From Brienomyrus brachyistius (taxonomy: Eukaryota; Chordata; Actinopteri; Osteoglossiformes; Mormyridae), in NCBI RefSeq assembly GCF_023856365.1, contig NC_064539.1, forward strand, positions 31,160,482-31,224,481: DNA of 64,000 bases, read 5' to 3'. Position 1 is the first letter of the stretch. Every line of letters begins with the position of its first letter. A program made the translations under genes and the position numbers. Below the pieces are notes generated by a model. That model was not told the origin of the DNA. It saw only the letters and a list, made by a program, of their open reading frames with translations, and searched no databases. Of this stretch, positions 18,546 through 30,302 are shown piece after piece.

Positions 18546-19210
18546 TGTGGACGGCGCATGGAAAGCCTCTCGGCGCGTCACGGCCGCGTCGTTAATGTTT
18601 CTGCACCGATGGGGCTCTGAGCGTCTGCACTTCAGAGGGATAAGTACCCCGTGAATTATAAATGGGGCTTTCCGACATTCTTTAGACCAGGTATGAAAAG
18701 TAATGGCTCTAGTCAAACCAGGAAGCTCTGTAACTGATACAGTAAATTAAATCTCCTGTATGTACTACAAGAATTCCAGTAGTGTTTTTATGATATTAAG
18801 ACATCTGCCCTGTCAATGGAGGCTATAGAGTGTGTCGACCTGTCAAGCCTCGTTCATATGGGGGATTACGCAGTAATGCTAATTAAGTGGTATTACCCAG
18901 TGAATTTACCTAAGTGCCATTAAACAGGCCACTTATGACCTCATTAAGTTCATTTCAGCCGCATGGACATGCTGTGATGTCCGAACTCACTCGCTCACTT
19001 TGCGGTTAAATGCAGCACATTGGGAAGAACGCAGCAAACCGTTTGTTTATCCGTAAGTGAGCTGTCGGGTGTTTCATTCATTAATCACACACATCCTTCA
19101 GAAATTTTATAATGTAGAACAACCTTAAAAAAAACCTCAAATACTCACAGATCATCTTTTTTTGTATAGCAAACAAAACTACGTGAACCATACATAAAAT
19201 ATTTAAATAA
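18546..19210. other. No gene; possible conserved non-coding segment
   Basis: About 18830-18980 has balanced composition with TAAT/ATTA words (gctaattaagtggtatta) of the kind seen in conserved non-coding elements. No alignment was made, so this is only an impression. Confidence 0.2.

Positions 19211-19243
<33 letters not shown>
19211..19243. repeat. (ATG)n microsatellite
   Basis: Eleven consecutive atg triplets. Confidence 0.97.
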
Positions 19244-19245
<2 letters not shown>

Positions 19246-19423
19246 TATGGAGACCATGACAGTGATGGAAATGATGATACTAGTGACAATGATCAGTACA
19301 GAAACACAAATGAACACACAGCATGAAGCTGAGCACAGAGAAGAAGTCTGATGCCACCTGAGGATGATGGAGAACATTTTTGACACCAATACATGATCCA
19401 CGTTGAAGGTTTGCTGACATTCA

Positions 19424-19687
19424 CATCATTAGATAACAAATTGAATGGCTCAAGACATCAAACTCCTCACTCGGGTCATTATTAAAAGCAGCATTTTTCT
19501 CTATCTGTGTCAGCAGTTGGACAGTCAAAGACTCTTGGGGCTCAATCAGCACCCTGGCAGCAGAGGGACCTGCAAAAGTAGGATGTGTCTTACATGAAGC
19601 ATTTTCCGTGAAGTTCATGTCAAACAAGTCCCAAGTAAACTGATCAAAACCAATACTGCAGCACTTTAAGTCCCTGACAAACTGCAA
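19424..19687 (-). other. Unidentified non-repetitive open frame (88 codons)
   Basis: A minus-strand open frame whose translation is not low-complexity (for example FTWDLFDMNFTENASC and EPQESLTVQLLTQIEKNAA). No splice signals or family could be assigned. Chance ORF, pseudogene fragment or transposon remnant are all possible. Confidence 0.15.
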
Positions 19688-19791
19688 TTTTAAGCAACTG
19701 CTTCATTCATAATGGAATAAAGACACAGGGGGATGAATAATGACTCGCAGTGACAGGAACTCTGAACCGGCAGACTGATCTGAGCAGCAAT

Positions 19792-19893
19792 GACGCTGTT
19801 TACTGACGCTGTTTACTGACGGTGTTTACTGACGGTGTTTACTGACACTGTTCACTGACGCTATTTACTGACACTGTTTACTGACGCTGTTTT
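19792..19893. repeat. 13-bp tandem repeat, about 8 copies
   Basis: Unit gacgctgtttact with c/g and g/a variants (gacggtg, gacactg). Confidence 0.92.
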
Positions 19894-20039
19894 TGCGTAA
19901 CGCGGTAACCACCCCCCTGCCACCAGCTTGATGTCGATGTGGCTCCCTGGTGCTGCCCTGATGCCTCATTGGGAACAGGCATGTCAGAATAGCGTAATGC
20001 ACAGCACTCCTGTAGGGCTTGTGTTGTAAGGGAGTCAGA

Positions 20040-20505
20040 GACAAAGGAGAGACAGTGGTGGGCAGACCTGAGATGGAGGGGAGATTGAGCGGAGACAAAC
20101 GGGAAGTGGAGGGGAGGCAGACGGAGAGGAGGCAATTTGGGGGTTGGAGAGGAGATGGAGAACAGGGAGGGGAGGTTGGGAGTGCAGAAGGGAGATGGTG
20201 GGAAGATAGACAGGAGGTAGAGTGGAGGCAGTGTGGAAGCAGAGGGAAGGTGAAGAGGAGAGAGAAGGGAGATGGAGAGGAGATGAGGGAAGGGGAGGCG
20301 GAGGAGAGGCAGGGAGGAGGTAGAGGGTAGGTAGAGGAGATGGAGGGGAGGAAGAGTTCACATGGGGGAAGCAGTTGGGAGATGGGGAGACAGAGGGGAG
20401 ATGGAGGCGAGGCAGGGGAAATGAAGGGGAGTAAGATTGGAGATGGGATGCAAGGGAGGCGGAGGGGGGAAAGAAGGGAGGCATTGGGTAGCAGGGAGGC
20501 AGATA
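20040..20505. repeat. Long GGAGA-rich polypurine tract
   Basis: About 460 bp of strongly purine-biased + strand (ggagatggaggggaggcag words) without a strict period. It could form triplex or H-DNA. Frames on both strands are compositional artefacts. Confidence 0.85.
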
Positions 20506-21253
20506 AATCTCTGCCCACAGGATTAATTCCGTCTAATGTTGACACTTCTGCAGTCTTCAACCAGAAAAATGAGAAAAATTGAATTCTTTGCTTTGGCTCA
20601 TTGAATGTGGAATCGACTCCAAAACATGAACAGATTTTAGACACATACCAGACATTTCAAAGAAATATTGATGGACAGTTGATAGTGGTAATGAAAAAAG
20701 AATCTTGAAGATAGAATTAAATTTAGACCTGTGTGACTGAGGATGTAAAAAAGACACTGGAAATTTGCATAGAACAAATCTAATGCAAAGATAAAACAAC
20801 TGATATGTAAAGACTCAGGGCTATAGTGTCACAGATTCACAGTGAAGTGATCTCACAATGAAGTCACTCTGTCACAGAATCATGATGTCACGGCAACACT
20901 GTCAAATGTCCACTCGCCCACTATATAGTGCACTATATAAGAAGTCGGCCATTTTATCGTGCTGTTCGAATTCTGTGCTGTAAATTTCCACATATCCCAA
21001 GGTTCATTGTGTGGTCCTTTAAAGGACACAGCCTGCAAAGGCTACATAGACCACATCCTTCAAAGTATGCAATCTGAGACTTTGAACGCAGCCATTGGCA
21101 TCCTCATCCTCATTAATCCCATGATTCATCGTGACCCAAGTTTATTCTTGGGAGGAAAGTTAGCGAGACCAGTCTTTCCAAGACCATAAGTACGGTTTTG
21201 TGTTTTTGGTATTGAGAAACACCCAATGAAGTCACTCTATCACAGTAATGAGT
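20506..21253. other. No gene; outlying copies of the atgatgtcac motif
   Basis: Near 20830-20900 and 21222-21260 there are diverged copies of a sequence containing cacaatgaagtcac and catgatgtcac. It is also found at 22618-22672, so an older local repeat surrounds the following array. Confidence 0.5.
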
Positions 21254-21823
21254 CATGATGTCACAGCAACGCTAACATGTAACAAAGACACATGAAGTTG
21301 TAAGGTAGGCATGATGTCAGAGCAACGCTAACATGTAACAAAGACACATGAAGTTGTAAGGTAGGCATGATGTCACAGCAACGCTAACATGTAACAAAGA
21401 CACATGAAGTTGTAAGGTAGGCATGATGTCACAGCAACGCTAACATGTAACAAAGACACATGAAGTTGTAAGGTAGGCATGATGTCACAGCAACGCTAAC
21501 ATGTAACAAAGACACATGAAGTTGTAAGGTAGGCATGATGTCACAGCAACGCTAACATGTAACAAAGACACTTGAAGTTGTAAGGTAGGCATGATGTCAC
21601 AGCAACGCTAACATGTAACAAAGACACATGAAGTTGTAAGGTAGGCATGATGTCACAGCAACGCTAACATGTAACAAAGACACATGAAGTTGTAAGGTAG
21701 GCATGATGTCACAGCAACGTTAACATGTAACAAAGACACATGAAGTTGTAAGGTAGGCATGATGTCACAGCAACGCTAACATGTAACAAAGACACATGAA
21801 GTTGTAAGGTAGGCATGATGTCA
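21254..21823. repeat. 56-bp minisatellite, about 10 copies
   Basis: 56-bp unit with catgatgtcacagcaacgct and aacatgtaacaaagacacat. Copies are almost identical (single changes such as acttg and aacgtt), so it is recent. Unrelated in sequence to the 56-bp array at 15883. Confidence 0.97.
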
Positions 21824-21835
21824 TAGAATCACAGT

Positions 21836-21965
21836 GTAATAATAATAATAATCTTTATTTACACTTTTTATACATGGAGTGCAGCTCAAAGTGCTTCACA
21901 TATGGAATTACAATAAAACCAAAGATAGAGAAGCAATCTAAGTATAGATCAATGAATTGTAGAAA
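21836..21965. mobile_element. Fragment of a dispersed fish repeat
   Basis: An (ATA)n start followed by ctttatttacacttttt and gtgcagctcaaagtgcttca. I recall this pattern from common teleost dispersed repeats. No boundaries or family can be given. Confidence 0.35.
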
Positions 21966-22007
21966 GATGGAATTAATCTAAATAAAATACATGAGATGAA
22001 ATAAGGG

Positions 22008-22145
22008 GGCGGTGTGGTGGTGCAGTGGTTAGGGTGAGGGGGGCGGCATGGTGGTGTACTGGTTAGCATGGTGGTGCAGTGGTTAGGGTGAGGGGGGCGG
22101 CATGGTGGTGTACTGGTTAGCATGGTGGTGCAGTGGTTAGGGTGA
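22008..22145 (+). repeat. Tandemly duplicated SINE head
   Basis: Three partial copies of the V-SINE 5' head (ggcggcatggtggtg ... cagtggttag), each ending gggtgagggg. They stand directly upstream of the full SINE and lack its body. Confidence 0.85.
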
Positions 22146-22505
22146 GGGGGGCGGCATGGTGGTGCAGTGGTTAGCACTGTTGCCTCACACCTCTGGGACC
22201 CGGGTTCGAGTCTCCGCCTGGGTCACTTGTGTGTGGAGTTTGCATGTTCTCCCCATGCCGTCGTGGGGTTTCCTCCGGGTACTGCGGTTTCCCCCCCACA
22301 GTCCAAAAACGGGAAAGAGGCTAATTGGAGTTGCTAAAATTGCCCGTAGGAGTGCATGTGTGAGTGAATGGTGTGTGAGTGTGCCCTGCGATGGGTTGGC
22401 CCCCCATCCTGGGTTGTTCCCTGCCTCGTGCCCATTGCTTCCAGGATAAGCTCCAAACGACCCACGACCCAGTAGGATAAGCGGTTTGGAAGATGGATGG
22501 ATGGA
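22146..22505 (+). mobile_element. V-SINE (HE1/DANA-like) copy 2
   Basis: A complete tRNA-derived SINE. The head ggcggcatggtggtgcagtg overlaps the A-box position. The B box ggttcgagtct lies at 22203-22213, one base off consensus. The conserved V-SINE central domain follows (gtggagtttgcatgttctcc, tttcctccgggtac, acagtccaaaaac), then ccctgcgatgggttgg and a (GGAT)n tail. It is the best-preserved of the three copies. RNA polymerase III would use the A and B boxes. Confidence 0.93.
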
Positions 22506-23863
22506 GATGAAATAAACCCTGAACAAATAAATAAATAGAATATAAAGGAATGAAAGGGTTCAAAGATATAAAAGTGTGTTAGTAAAAAAAATAATACTCT
22601 ATTTTATGGATATATGATCTCACAATGAAGTCACAGCAGTCAGAGTCATGATGTCACAGATTCACAGTGTAATGGTACATTCTAGATACTGTTTTTTTGT
22701 ACAGAAGCTTTTTGCTTTGTGTCATTTTCTGACAGCATCTTGTTCAGCTTCCAGATCTGACACAAAGGGTAAATCAGCCATTAAATACCCAACTAATGAC
22801 CCACTGAAATATCATCTGTATTGTAACATTTTCTAAATAACTGAGCCTAACCAAATTGTCCGACTTCAGGGGGAAACACAGTTTCCATATTGAGGAGGAG
22901 TTTCCTTTTCAGGGAGAATGAAGCATTTTTCACACTCCAGTAAGAATATCTTGTCAGGCATGTTCTCCCCCAATTAAACTGCTTTGTTTTCAGCCGTTTA
23001 TTTATCATTCTCAAACCCGGAGCACATTTATGCGTGTGGATCTGTCTGTGAACAAGTGTAACCCCGTCTTTCCTATAAACACATTTGTTCAGGAGTTATT
23101 CAGCAGCTGCAGAACTGTGTATACTTACTGACACTGATGTCAGCCCAAAGATGGGGCAGGAAAGCAGAGAATTTAGAAACTCTGTCTCCATTAAATGCCG
23201 CTTCCTTCATTTATGCTGTGAAAGCCACATGCATCGTCATGCTCTACGAAACCCACTGTTTGATTTTGTGCAAACTGGAAAATGTTCCTGGTTTTGTAGG
23301 TATGGAGTTTTTGTACAAAGTGCCCCAGGTTTGGTTTTCTTTACTACCGGTTTGGTAAATGTGTGTCAGGTTTATATATTTAGACCAGTATTTATATTTT
23401 TAGTCTGCTGAATGCTGGGTGTTGTGCTCCACTTAGTGTATGGCTGTTTTGTAATCCGTGTAAATCTAGTTGTGTGTTTTTTAACCAGAAAAAAATCCTT
23501 ATACATGCATAATACTTGGGGTTTTAGTTATGCGTTCACCTGGACACCAGATACAGTCTGCAGTGCAGAGTTAGTTAACCTTTGGCAAGATTATCACTGA
23601 CCACTCCCACCCTGGCCATGAACTCCCCAAAGCTCTCCCCTCAGGCATACATTTCCGGTCCGTCAGAACCACCACTCAATTTTCCGGCTCCTTTTAAGAA
23701 GTTGTTAGCAATCTCTCCAAGGGCTTGGTGAGTTTCTGAACTTAGTTTACTCACATTATTTGGATAAACTTCATAGAAGGTTCCTAAGCAGTGTAAGCAT
23801 ACCTTAATATGAAGGGGCACTTAATGTTCTGTGAATGGATTATAAACGCATTATGAATGGTGC
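22506..23863. other. No gene seen
   Basis: AT-rich DNA. An outlying gatgtcacagattcacagtg copy at 22643-22672 repeats the sequence after the 56-bp array. Open frames to about 110 codons show no family features. Confidence 0.45.
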
Positions 23864-23945
23864 TGTCATGACCGGCGCGTCCAGTCCTCGTGTGTGCCAC
23901 GCCCCCTGATCACCCACGTGTGCTCCCCCGATTGTGCCCAGCTGT
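23864..23945 (+). mobile_element. Diverged fragment of the same LTR family as 6891-11181
   Basis: Starts TGTCATGACCGG. It aligns without gaps over about 82 bp to the start of the LTR at 10885-11181 read on the minus strand, including the shared stretch cctcgtgtgtgccacgcccc. By eye about 14 mismatches, near 83% identity. Similarity fades after about 23945; the rest of the LTR is either diverged or lost. Confidence 0.75.
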
Positions 23946-25809
23946 TTTCCAAAACGGGCCACACCCACCCAGAAACAGGAGACACCCACCCTTTAATGGG
24001 CCACGCTTCCCAGGAGCAGCTCACACCTCCCAGGATGGGGCTGCACCTCTGCATGTCATTTTATTTAGTGGTGCGAAAAGATCCACTGCCACATCAGCCC
24101 TGCACACAGTAACGCGACTTGTGTTATGAAGAGAGCAGAGGCTGGTTTGTGGCACATACATAACAGTAGATGTTTTTTGAGTATGTTTGTCTGTCCGTCT
24201 TTTTGTTCGTGAGTGTTTGTGCATGTGTGTGTTTGTGAGTGTCTGTCTGTAACTGTGTCTGTTTTTCATTGCCGTTCATGTGTATGGGCTGCTCCAGCAG
24301 TGCCTACAGCCTGCCAGCTTTGGATATAACTTCCCGGACTCTCCGGTCACTGGTTTCCCAGCACTGCCTAGTGCAACTTCCAGCTTCTTGCTGTTTTTCC
24401 GGTGTCGCCCCTGTGAGACGCTTTCTGTCCCCTGGAGACGGGCCTCATCCTCATTAATCGGCCAGCCAGTCTGGCTCCCTCCCTGCTCTCGAGTCTCCCT
24501 CTTCCCCTCTTCCCCTCTCCACATCTCTCGCTGCATCCTTCTGTGCTGCACAGCACTCTCTGCTCACTGAGCCTTTTCTGCCGATGGCTGTTTGTGTGAA
24601 AAACGGATATGAATCTAACCCCAGCAGTCGCAATAGCTGACGCACCATGTGCAGTGCGCTCTGTGTCCAGTTTACACTGCGTGTTCTGTGCTCTATGCTG
24701 CATGTACCGTACTCCCTGTGTAACATGCACTGTGAGCAATGTATTCGGTGTGCTACTGTATATGAACTGTATCTCACCTGGTCTGACGACAGTTTGCTGC
24801 TTCTGGATCCCAGATTTCTTGAGGGACCATCAGCTACAGATGGGTGACCCTGTTTATGGGAGTTAAACTGTTTGTGGGTTTTATTGTGTAAAAATAAACC
24901 AGGCTAAAGCAGTACAGCCATGGTGCACAGTCATCCTGTGTCCATGACTATGTGCCTTTGCGTTTCTATGTGAGTCTGTGTGTCCGAGGCCTATCCGAAT
25001 GGGAGGGTCTGTGGTTGTATCTGACAAGACGTTTGCCTTACAGGGATCTATCTAACAGACTTATATCAGTGAAACCTTCCCTGAAATATATTTACATACA
25101 TTAAATCCCCAATAATTGTGTCACATGACCTTGTATTTTAACTCCAGAGGAAAAGGGGAAGAAATAAAACAGAAAATATGGCTGGTTACCATGGTGAAAG
25201 TATGAATATCGCTCTGCACATTAAAGTCCAGGAATCTAGTCCACCCACCCCATTAAAAAAAAAGAAAGAATGGAATGTGCTTGACGCAATTCCCTGCACA
25301 AAAATACACATGGAGGATGAAGGTTTAATGGCTAACTGTGAAAAGCACAAATGATTAAGGTAACCACGTCGCGTTCAGTGGCAAAGGCACAATGAAGCCG
25401 TTTGTGGTGTGTAAATCACAGATATGCTTTGCTTTAGCAGATAGTGCAGTTTAATATGCTTACCCATCCCAGGCAGGAGGCTGTAATGAGCCTGAAATGT
25501 GTATTTGTTTAAATTGCCGGCCTTATTATCAGGTCCGAATTTTCTGTATTATTGAATTGATGAGAACAGCAGACCTTGAAATGAAGCCCATTTAGCAAAA
25601 CGTCCTGGTGGCATTTTGGCAAATAAAACACAGGATCGTTTTAATTAACAGTCATTAAACAGAGGCCTCTGGACTGTGACGAAACACACTGCGTTTGCCG
25701 TGCTGTGAGTGCAGAATGACGACGACATTATTCTGGGCTCTGCCTGGAAAGGAACGAAAAACATGCGAATGCTGACTGTAGCAGATCGCTCAGATCGCCC
25801 AAGGCTGCT
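23946..25809. other. No gene seen; possible conserved non-coding segment
   Basis: 23946-24120 may be the rest of an LTR-like element. 24180-24260 is TGTG/CTGTCTGT-rich. About 25350-25660 contains AT-rich words such as cgttttaattaacagtcatt, resembling conserved non-coding DNA, but this is only an impression. Confidence 0.3.
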
Positions 25810-26090
25810 GTTTGCAGGTGATCATCTTCTGATGTTCCTGTCCTCTTCCTGTGGCTGGATCACTCAGGTTCCTCATGGCTGCCCTTTGAAGGCAATCACC
25901 TCCTGATGTCACTGTACTGCTCATGTGCCTGGATCCTGCAGGTTCCTCATGGATGTTCTATGAAGGTGATTTCTTCCTGATGTTCCTGTCCTCTTCCTGT
26001 GGGTGAATTGTTCAGGTTCCATATGGATGCTCCTTGAAGGTGATCACCTCCTGATGCTCCTTCTGTGGTTGGATGGTTCCCCCAGATCCT
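25810..26090. repeat. Degenerate repeat of about 85 bp, 3-4 copies
   Basis: Diverged units each with aaggtgatca/gcaggtgatc, cctgatgttcctgtcctctt-like sequence and caggttcctcatgg. Confidence 0.75.
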
Positions 26091-26530
26091 CAGCTCCATT
26101 CTCCAATGGCTCTAGCACATCATGCTCCCCTACTTTCTGGAATTACACACAGCCAGTAGATATTTTTTCAGCAGAGAGAGAACAGAGTTTTATGCTAACA
26201 TGGGTCAGCTAATTACTGCTGTAAATTCCACTGTCAAAATGAGTATCAAAGAACACTGTAATTCAGCCTTATGAACTCCTGGGCCCCATGACTTTCCATT
26301 ATGATGAAGGCTCCTTTAATTAAGCTGTAGGGTTAGTATGGTGTCCCATCCAATCAAGGTTTGCCCTCAGGTCACATGGGCAAGTGATAGACCGCTCTCT
26401 TAGGATGAACTTCCAGCACTGAGCTCTCATCTCCAGATGCTGTTATGTTCCTGTTCCTTGTTGCACATGGTTGATCTGGTTCTCCTGCAGATCACAGTCC
26501 TGCACTGCCCTTAATGGGCCCATGACAAGG
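26091..26530. other. No gene seen
   Basis: Unique-looking sequence with no recognisable feature. Confidence 0.5.
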
Positions 26531-26955
26531 ATGCTCTATGAAGCCAACTGCGCAGATGGCTGACAGGGACACTCTATGAAGCCAACTGCGCAGACGGCTG
26601 ACAGGGACACACTATGAAGCCAACTGCGCAGATGGCTGACAGGGACACTCTATGAAGCCAACTGCGCAGACGGCTGACAGGGACACTCTATGAAGCCAAC
26701 TGCGCAGATGGCTGACAGGGACACTCTATGAAGCCAACTGCGCAGACGGCTGACAGGGACACTCTATGAAGCCAACTGCGCAGATGGCTGACAGGGACAC
26801 TCTATGAATCCAACTGCGCAGACGGCTGACAGGGACACTCTATGAAGCCAACTGCGCAGACGGCTGACAGGGACACTCTATGAATCCAACTGCGCAGACG
26901 GCTGACAGGAACACTCTATGAAGCCAACTGCGCAGACGGCTGACAGGAGTGCTCT
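26531..26955. repeat. 38-bp minisatellite, about 11 copies
   Basis: Unit tctatgaagccaactgcgca plus gacggctgacagggacac. The gatggc/gacggc site alternates through much of the array, suggesting a 76-bp dimer unit. aatcc/aagcc is a further variant. Confidence 0.96.
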
Positions 26956-27330
26956 GTCTATGTCTGCAGGGTGATACCAGAAGCCACAGCTACACCTTCT
27001 ACCTCACCTCCCATTGGTTAGAGGGGCTGATTGGGACCCAGACTCTGGGCCTCCACCTCGTCCCGCCCCTCATCTGCCTTTAGTCAGCAGGGCTGATTTA
27101 TGCACCTTGTTGTAAGGGAAGATCCAGCAGTCATCTGTCACTTATGAAAAATGCGAAGAAAGGGGAAATGACTGAGAAAATAGCAGAGGGGTTATTCTGG
27201 GTTCCTCACATTGATAGAAGTTAAAGTCCAACAGCTGTAATTACCTGACACCCTGTAATGATTCACACGCATAATAAAATCAAGTGGTGAGTGAGTACTG
27301 GCCTGGGGAAATCACTAACAGGTGTAAACA
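26956..27330. other. No gene seen
   Basis: No recognisable feature. Confidence 0.5.
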
Positions 27331-27360
27331 CTGAGTGAGTGAGTGAGTGAGTGAGTGAGT
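27331..27360. repeat. (GTGA)n microsatellite
   Basis: About seven gtga units, the same word as inside the neighbouring 47-bp unit. Confidence 0.9.
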
Positions 27361-27464
27361 ACTGGCCTGAGGAAATCACTCAGATTATATGACTGAGTGT
27401 GGGAGTCGTTTGAGGGGAAATCACTATTGAGTGGAAGGACTGAAGTACATTAATGGGTTTACGG

Positions 27465-27948
27465 ACAGAGTGAGTGAGTCTTGGGTTGGTAAATCCCTAA
27501 CGGACTTAAGGACTGAGTGAGTGAGTCTTGGGTTGGTAAATCCCTAACGGACTTAAGGACTGAGTGAGTGAGTCTTGGGTTGGTAAATCTCTAACGGACT
27601 TGACTGAGTGAGTGAGTCTTGGGTTGGTAAATCCCTAACGGACTTAAGGACTGAGTGAGTGAGTCTTGGGTTGGTAAATCCCTAACGGACTTAAGGACTG
27701 AGTGAGTGAGTCTTGGGTTGGTAAATCTTTAACGGACTTAAGGACTGAGTGAGTGAGTCTTGGGTTGGTAAATCCCTAACGGACTTAAGGACTGAGTGAG
27801 TGAGTCTTGGTTTGGTAAATCCCTAACGGACTTAAGGACTGAGTGAGTGAGTCTTGGGTTGGTAAATCCCTAACGGACTTAAGGACTGAGTGAGTGAGTC
27901 TTGGGTTGGTAAATCCCTAACGGACTTAAGGACTGAGTGAGTGAGTGT
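27465..27948. repeat. 47-bp minisatellite, about 10 copies
   Basis: Unit ggactgagtgagtgagtctt plus gggttggtaaatccctaacg and gacttaa. One copy lacks taagg. The inner gagtgagtgag matches the upstream microsatellite. Confidence 0.96.
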
Positions 27949-28404
27949 GTACTGGCCTCAGTAAAGTAAAAATCCAAGAAAAGTAGGAACTTGGGGATTC
28001 TGATGATTCGGCAGCATCATTGTGCTTAATTACTTCATTAATTATATCACAGGACAAAATGGGGATGTTTAACTTATAAGCTATTAGTTAATCTGCATTT
28101 ACAATGCAAATATATGAAGGTCAATACCATAAGTCATCAGAAACTCAACTTGCAGGGTGATGGCATTCCCCCACTGAGGACATTGAGGGAGGTTAGGACA
28201 GGTGTGGGCACCCCCAGGCATCAGCACTCTCATGTTACAGTAAGAGGAGAGCAGCCCAGCATGGCTACGGGATTGGTGGGGGGTAAGGGGGGGAGGTAGG
28301 TGGGTGATTAATGTTGCCTTTCATCTCACTACAGACCTCAGGCAATGAAGAAGACCACACCCCAAGTGTTAGTGCTGTGCGCTAATGTGTTTCTGTCAGG
28401 CGTC
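27949..28404. other. No gene seen
   Basis: Mixed sequence including a G-rich stretch near 28275-28300. No feature recognised. Confidence 0.5.
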
Positions 28405-29335
28405 ACAGTAGAGAGGTGTGTGACAGCAGAATGTACCATCTGTGTGAGTGGAAGAGTGCAATGTGTACCAGCTGTGTGTGTGTGTGACAGCAGTGTGTAC
28501 CAGCTGTGTGTGACAGCAATGTGTACCAGCTGTGTGTGAGTGTGTGACAGCAGTGTGTACCAGCTGTGTGTGACAGCAATGTGTACCAGCTGTGTGAGAG
28601 TGTGTGACAGCAATGTGTACCAGCTGTGTGTGTGTGACTGCAGTATGTACCAGCTGTGTGAGAGTATGTGATAACAGTGTGTTCCAGCTGTGTGTGTGTG
28701 TGACAGTAATTTGTACCAGCTGTGTGTGAGTATGTGACTGCAGTGTGTACCAGCTGTGTGAGAGTATGTGATAACAGTGTGTTCCAGCTGTGTGTGAGTG
28801 TGTGACAGTAATTTGTACCAGCTGTGTGTGTGTGACTGCAGTATGTACCAGCTGTGTGAGAGTATGTGATAACAGTGTGTTCCAGCTGTGTGTGAGTGTG
28901 TGACAGTAATTTGTACCAGCTGTGTGTGTGTGACTTGCAGTATGTACCAGCTGTGTGAGAGTATGTGACAACTGTGTGTTCCAGCTGTGTGTGAGTGTGT
29001 GACAGCAGTGTATTCTACCTGTGTGTGACAGCAATGTGTACCAGCTGTGTGTGACAGTAATTTGTACCAGCTGTGTGTGTGTGACTGCAGTATGTACCAG
29101 CTGTGTGAGAGTATGTGATAACAGTGTGTTCCAGCTGTGTGTGAGTGTGTGACAGTAATTCGTACCAGCTGTGTGTGAATGTGACAGCAGCATGAATGAG
29201 CTGTGTGACTGAGACAACAGCAAGTATGTAAGTGTGTCACAGCAATGTGTACCAGCTGTGTGTCAGTGTACGAGAGCATTATGCACAAGTAGTGTGTGTG
29301 TGTTTGTGTGTGACAGCAGTGGGTATGAGCTGTGT
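28405..29335. repeat. Degenerate TG-rich minisatellite, about 30-bp period
   Basis: Units of variable length made of gtgtgtgacagcagtgtgta plus ccagctgtgtg, with (TG)n expansions between them. Larger blocks recur, for example gagagtatgtgataacagtg then ttccagctgtg then gacagtaatttgtacc. Minus-strand His/Ser/Thr-rich frames of 316 and 275 codons come from the array. Confidence 0.93.
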
Positions 29336-29517
29336 GTGAGAATTAGTCTGTTTGAAGGGTCAATGACGATGCGCTGTCCTCCATCCATAAATCCTTTTTA
29401 TAACAATGTGATTTTTTTACATGTCAAAAGGTTACTTGTCACTGAGTTTGAACAGAGCAGCCAGGTCGGGAATCCAAAGGCCAGAGCAGAGTAATGCTGC
29501 CAAATGGTCTATGGACA

Positions 29518-29690
29518 GGTGAGCTGGGGTGTGTGGCCACTAGAGACGAGGGTGAGCGGTAGTGGGAGACCACTAGGGGGTGAGGGTGAGCTGGAGTGGA
29601 AGACCACTACAACGCGAGGGTCAGCTGGAGTTTGCAGCCTTTAGGGGGCGAGGGTGAGCTGGGGTGTGCAGCCACTAGGGGGCGAGGGTG
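29518..29690. repeat. 34-bp degenerate repeat, about 5 copies
   Basis: Units ggtgagctggggtgtgcagc plus cactagggggcgag, diverged. Confidence 0.88.
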
Positions 29691-30302
29691 AAGTGGAATA
29701 ACATAAAAAAATCTCCAGGAGACTAAGGACTGAAGTCAGACATGAGGTAAAGTCCCCTAGAAGTACCAGCAGCTGGCATGATGGAGGGCATCCTGTCAGA
29801 GAGCTGCCCTGTAGTTACACTGAGGGGTTAACTAACCAGACGCACATGAGCATGAGTGTAGGGGTTGGGGTCTTCTCTCACGGAGCCCCTTGGGGTTGGA
29901 GTTATGACTGTCTTCCCATATAGAGCAGACAGAGCACCATGGGCACTGACATTTAGAAACATTCTAAATATTTTATATAGAGGAGTAAAATACAATGCGG
30001 AATCACATGAATTTTGTAATATTAGTCTGACATATTAAATATCTATGAGTTGTATTTTCAATTTTCTCTGTTTTCTTGCCACGAGCAATCATCTGAATAA
30101 AACACGGACAGACAAATAGGAAACTGTCTTCATTTATGTGCAACATCACAGGAATCGAAAAGAGAATGAGGCTTTAAAAGGGTGCTGCCAGGGAGAAAGT
30201 ACACGTGGTCGTGTGACATGCAGGAAAAGGGATGTTCAAACCCTCCAAGATGACTAATGCGTATGTCACTTACAACCTGATGAGGAATATCTACAGGCCA
30301 AG
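29691..30302. other. No gene seen
   Basis: AT-rich in the second half. No feature recognised. Confidence 0.5.

Noticed and set aside
21254..21823. CRISPR-like regular repeats
   Set aside because: Units are contiguous with no unique spacers, and the window is clearly vertebrate. It is a minisatellite.
28338..29288. His/Ser/Thr-rich minus frames (316 and 275 codons)
   Set aside because: By-product of the TG-rich minisatellite.
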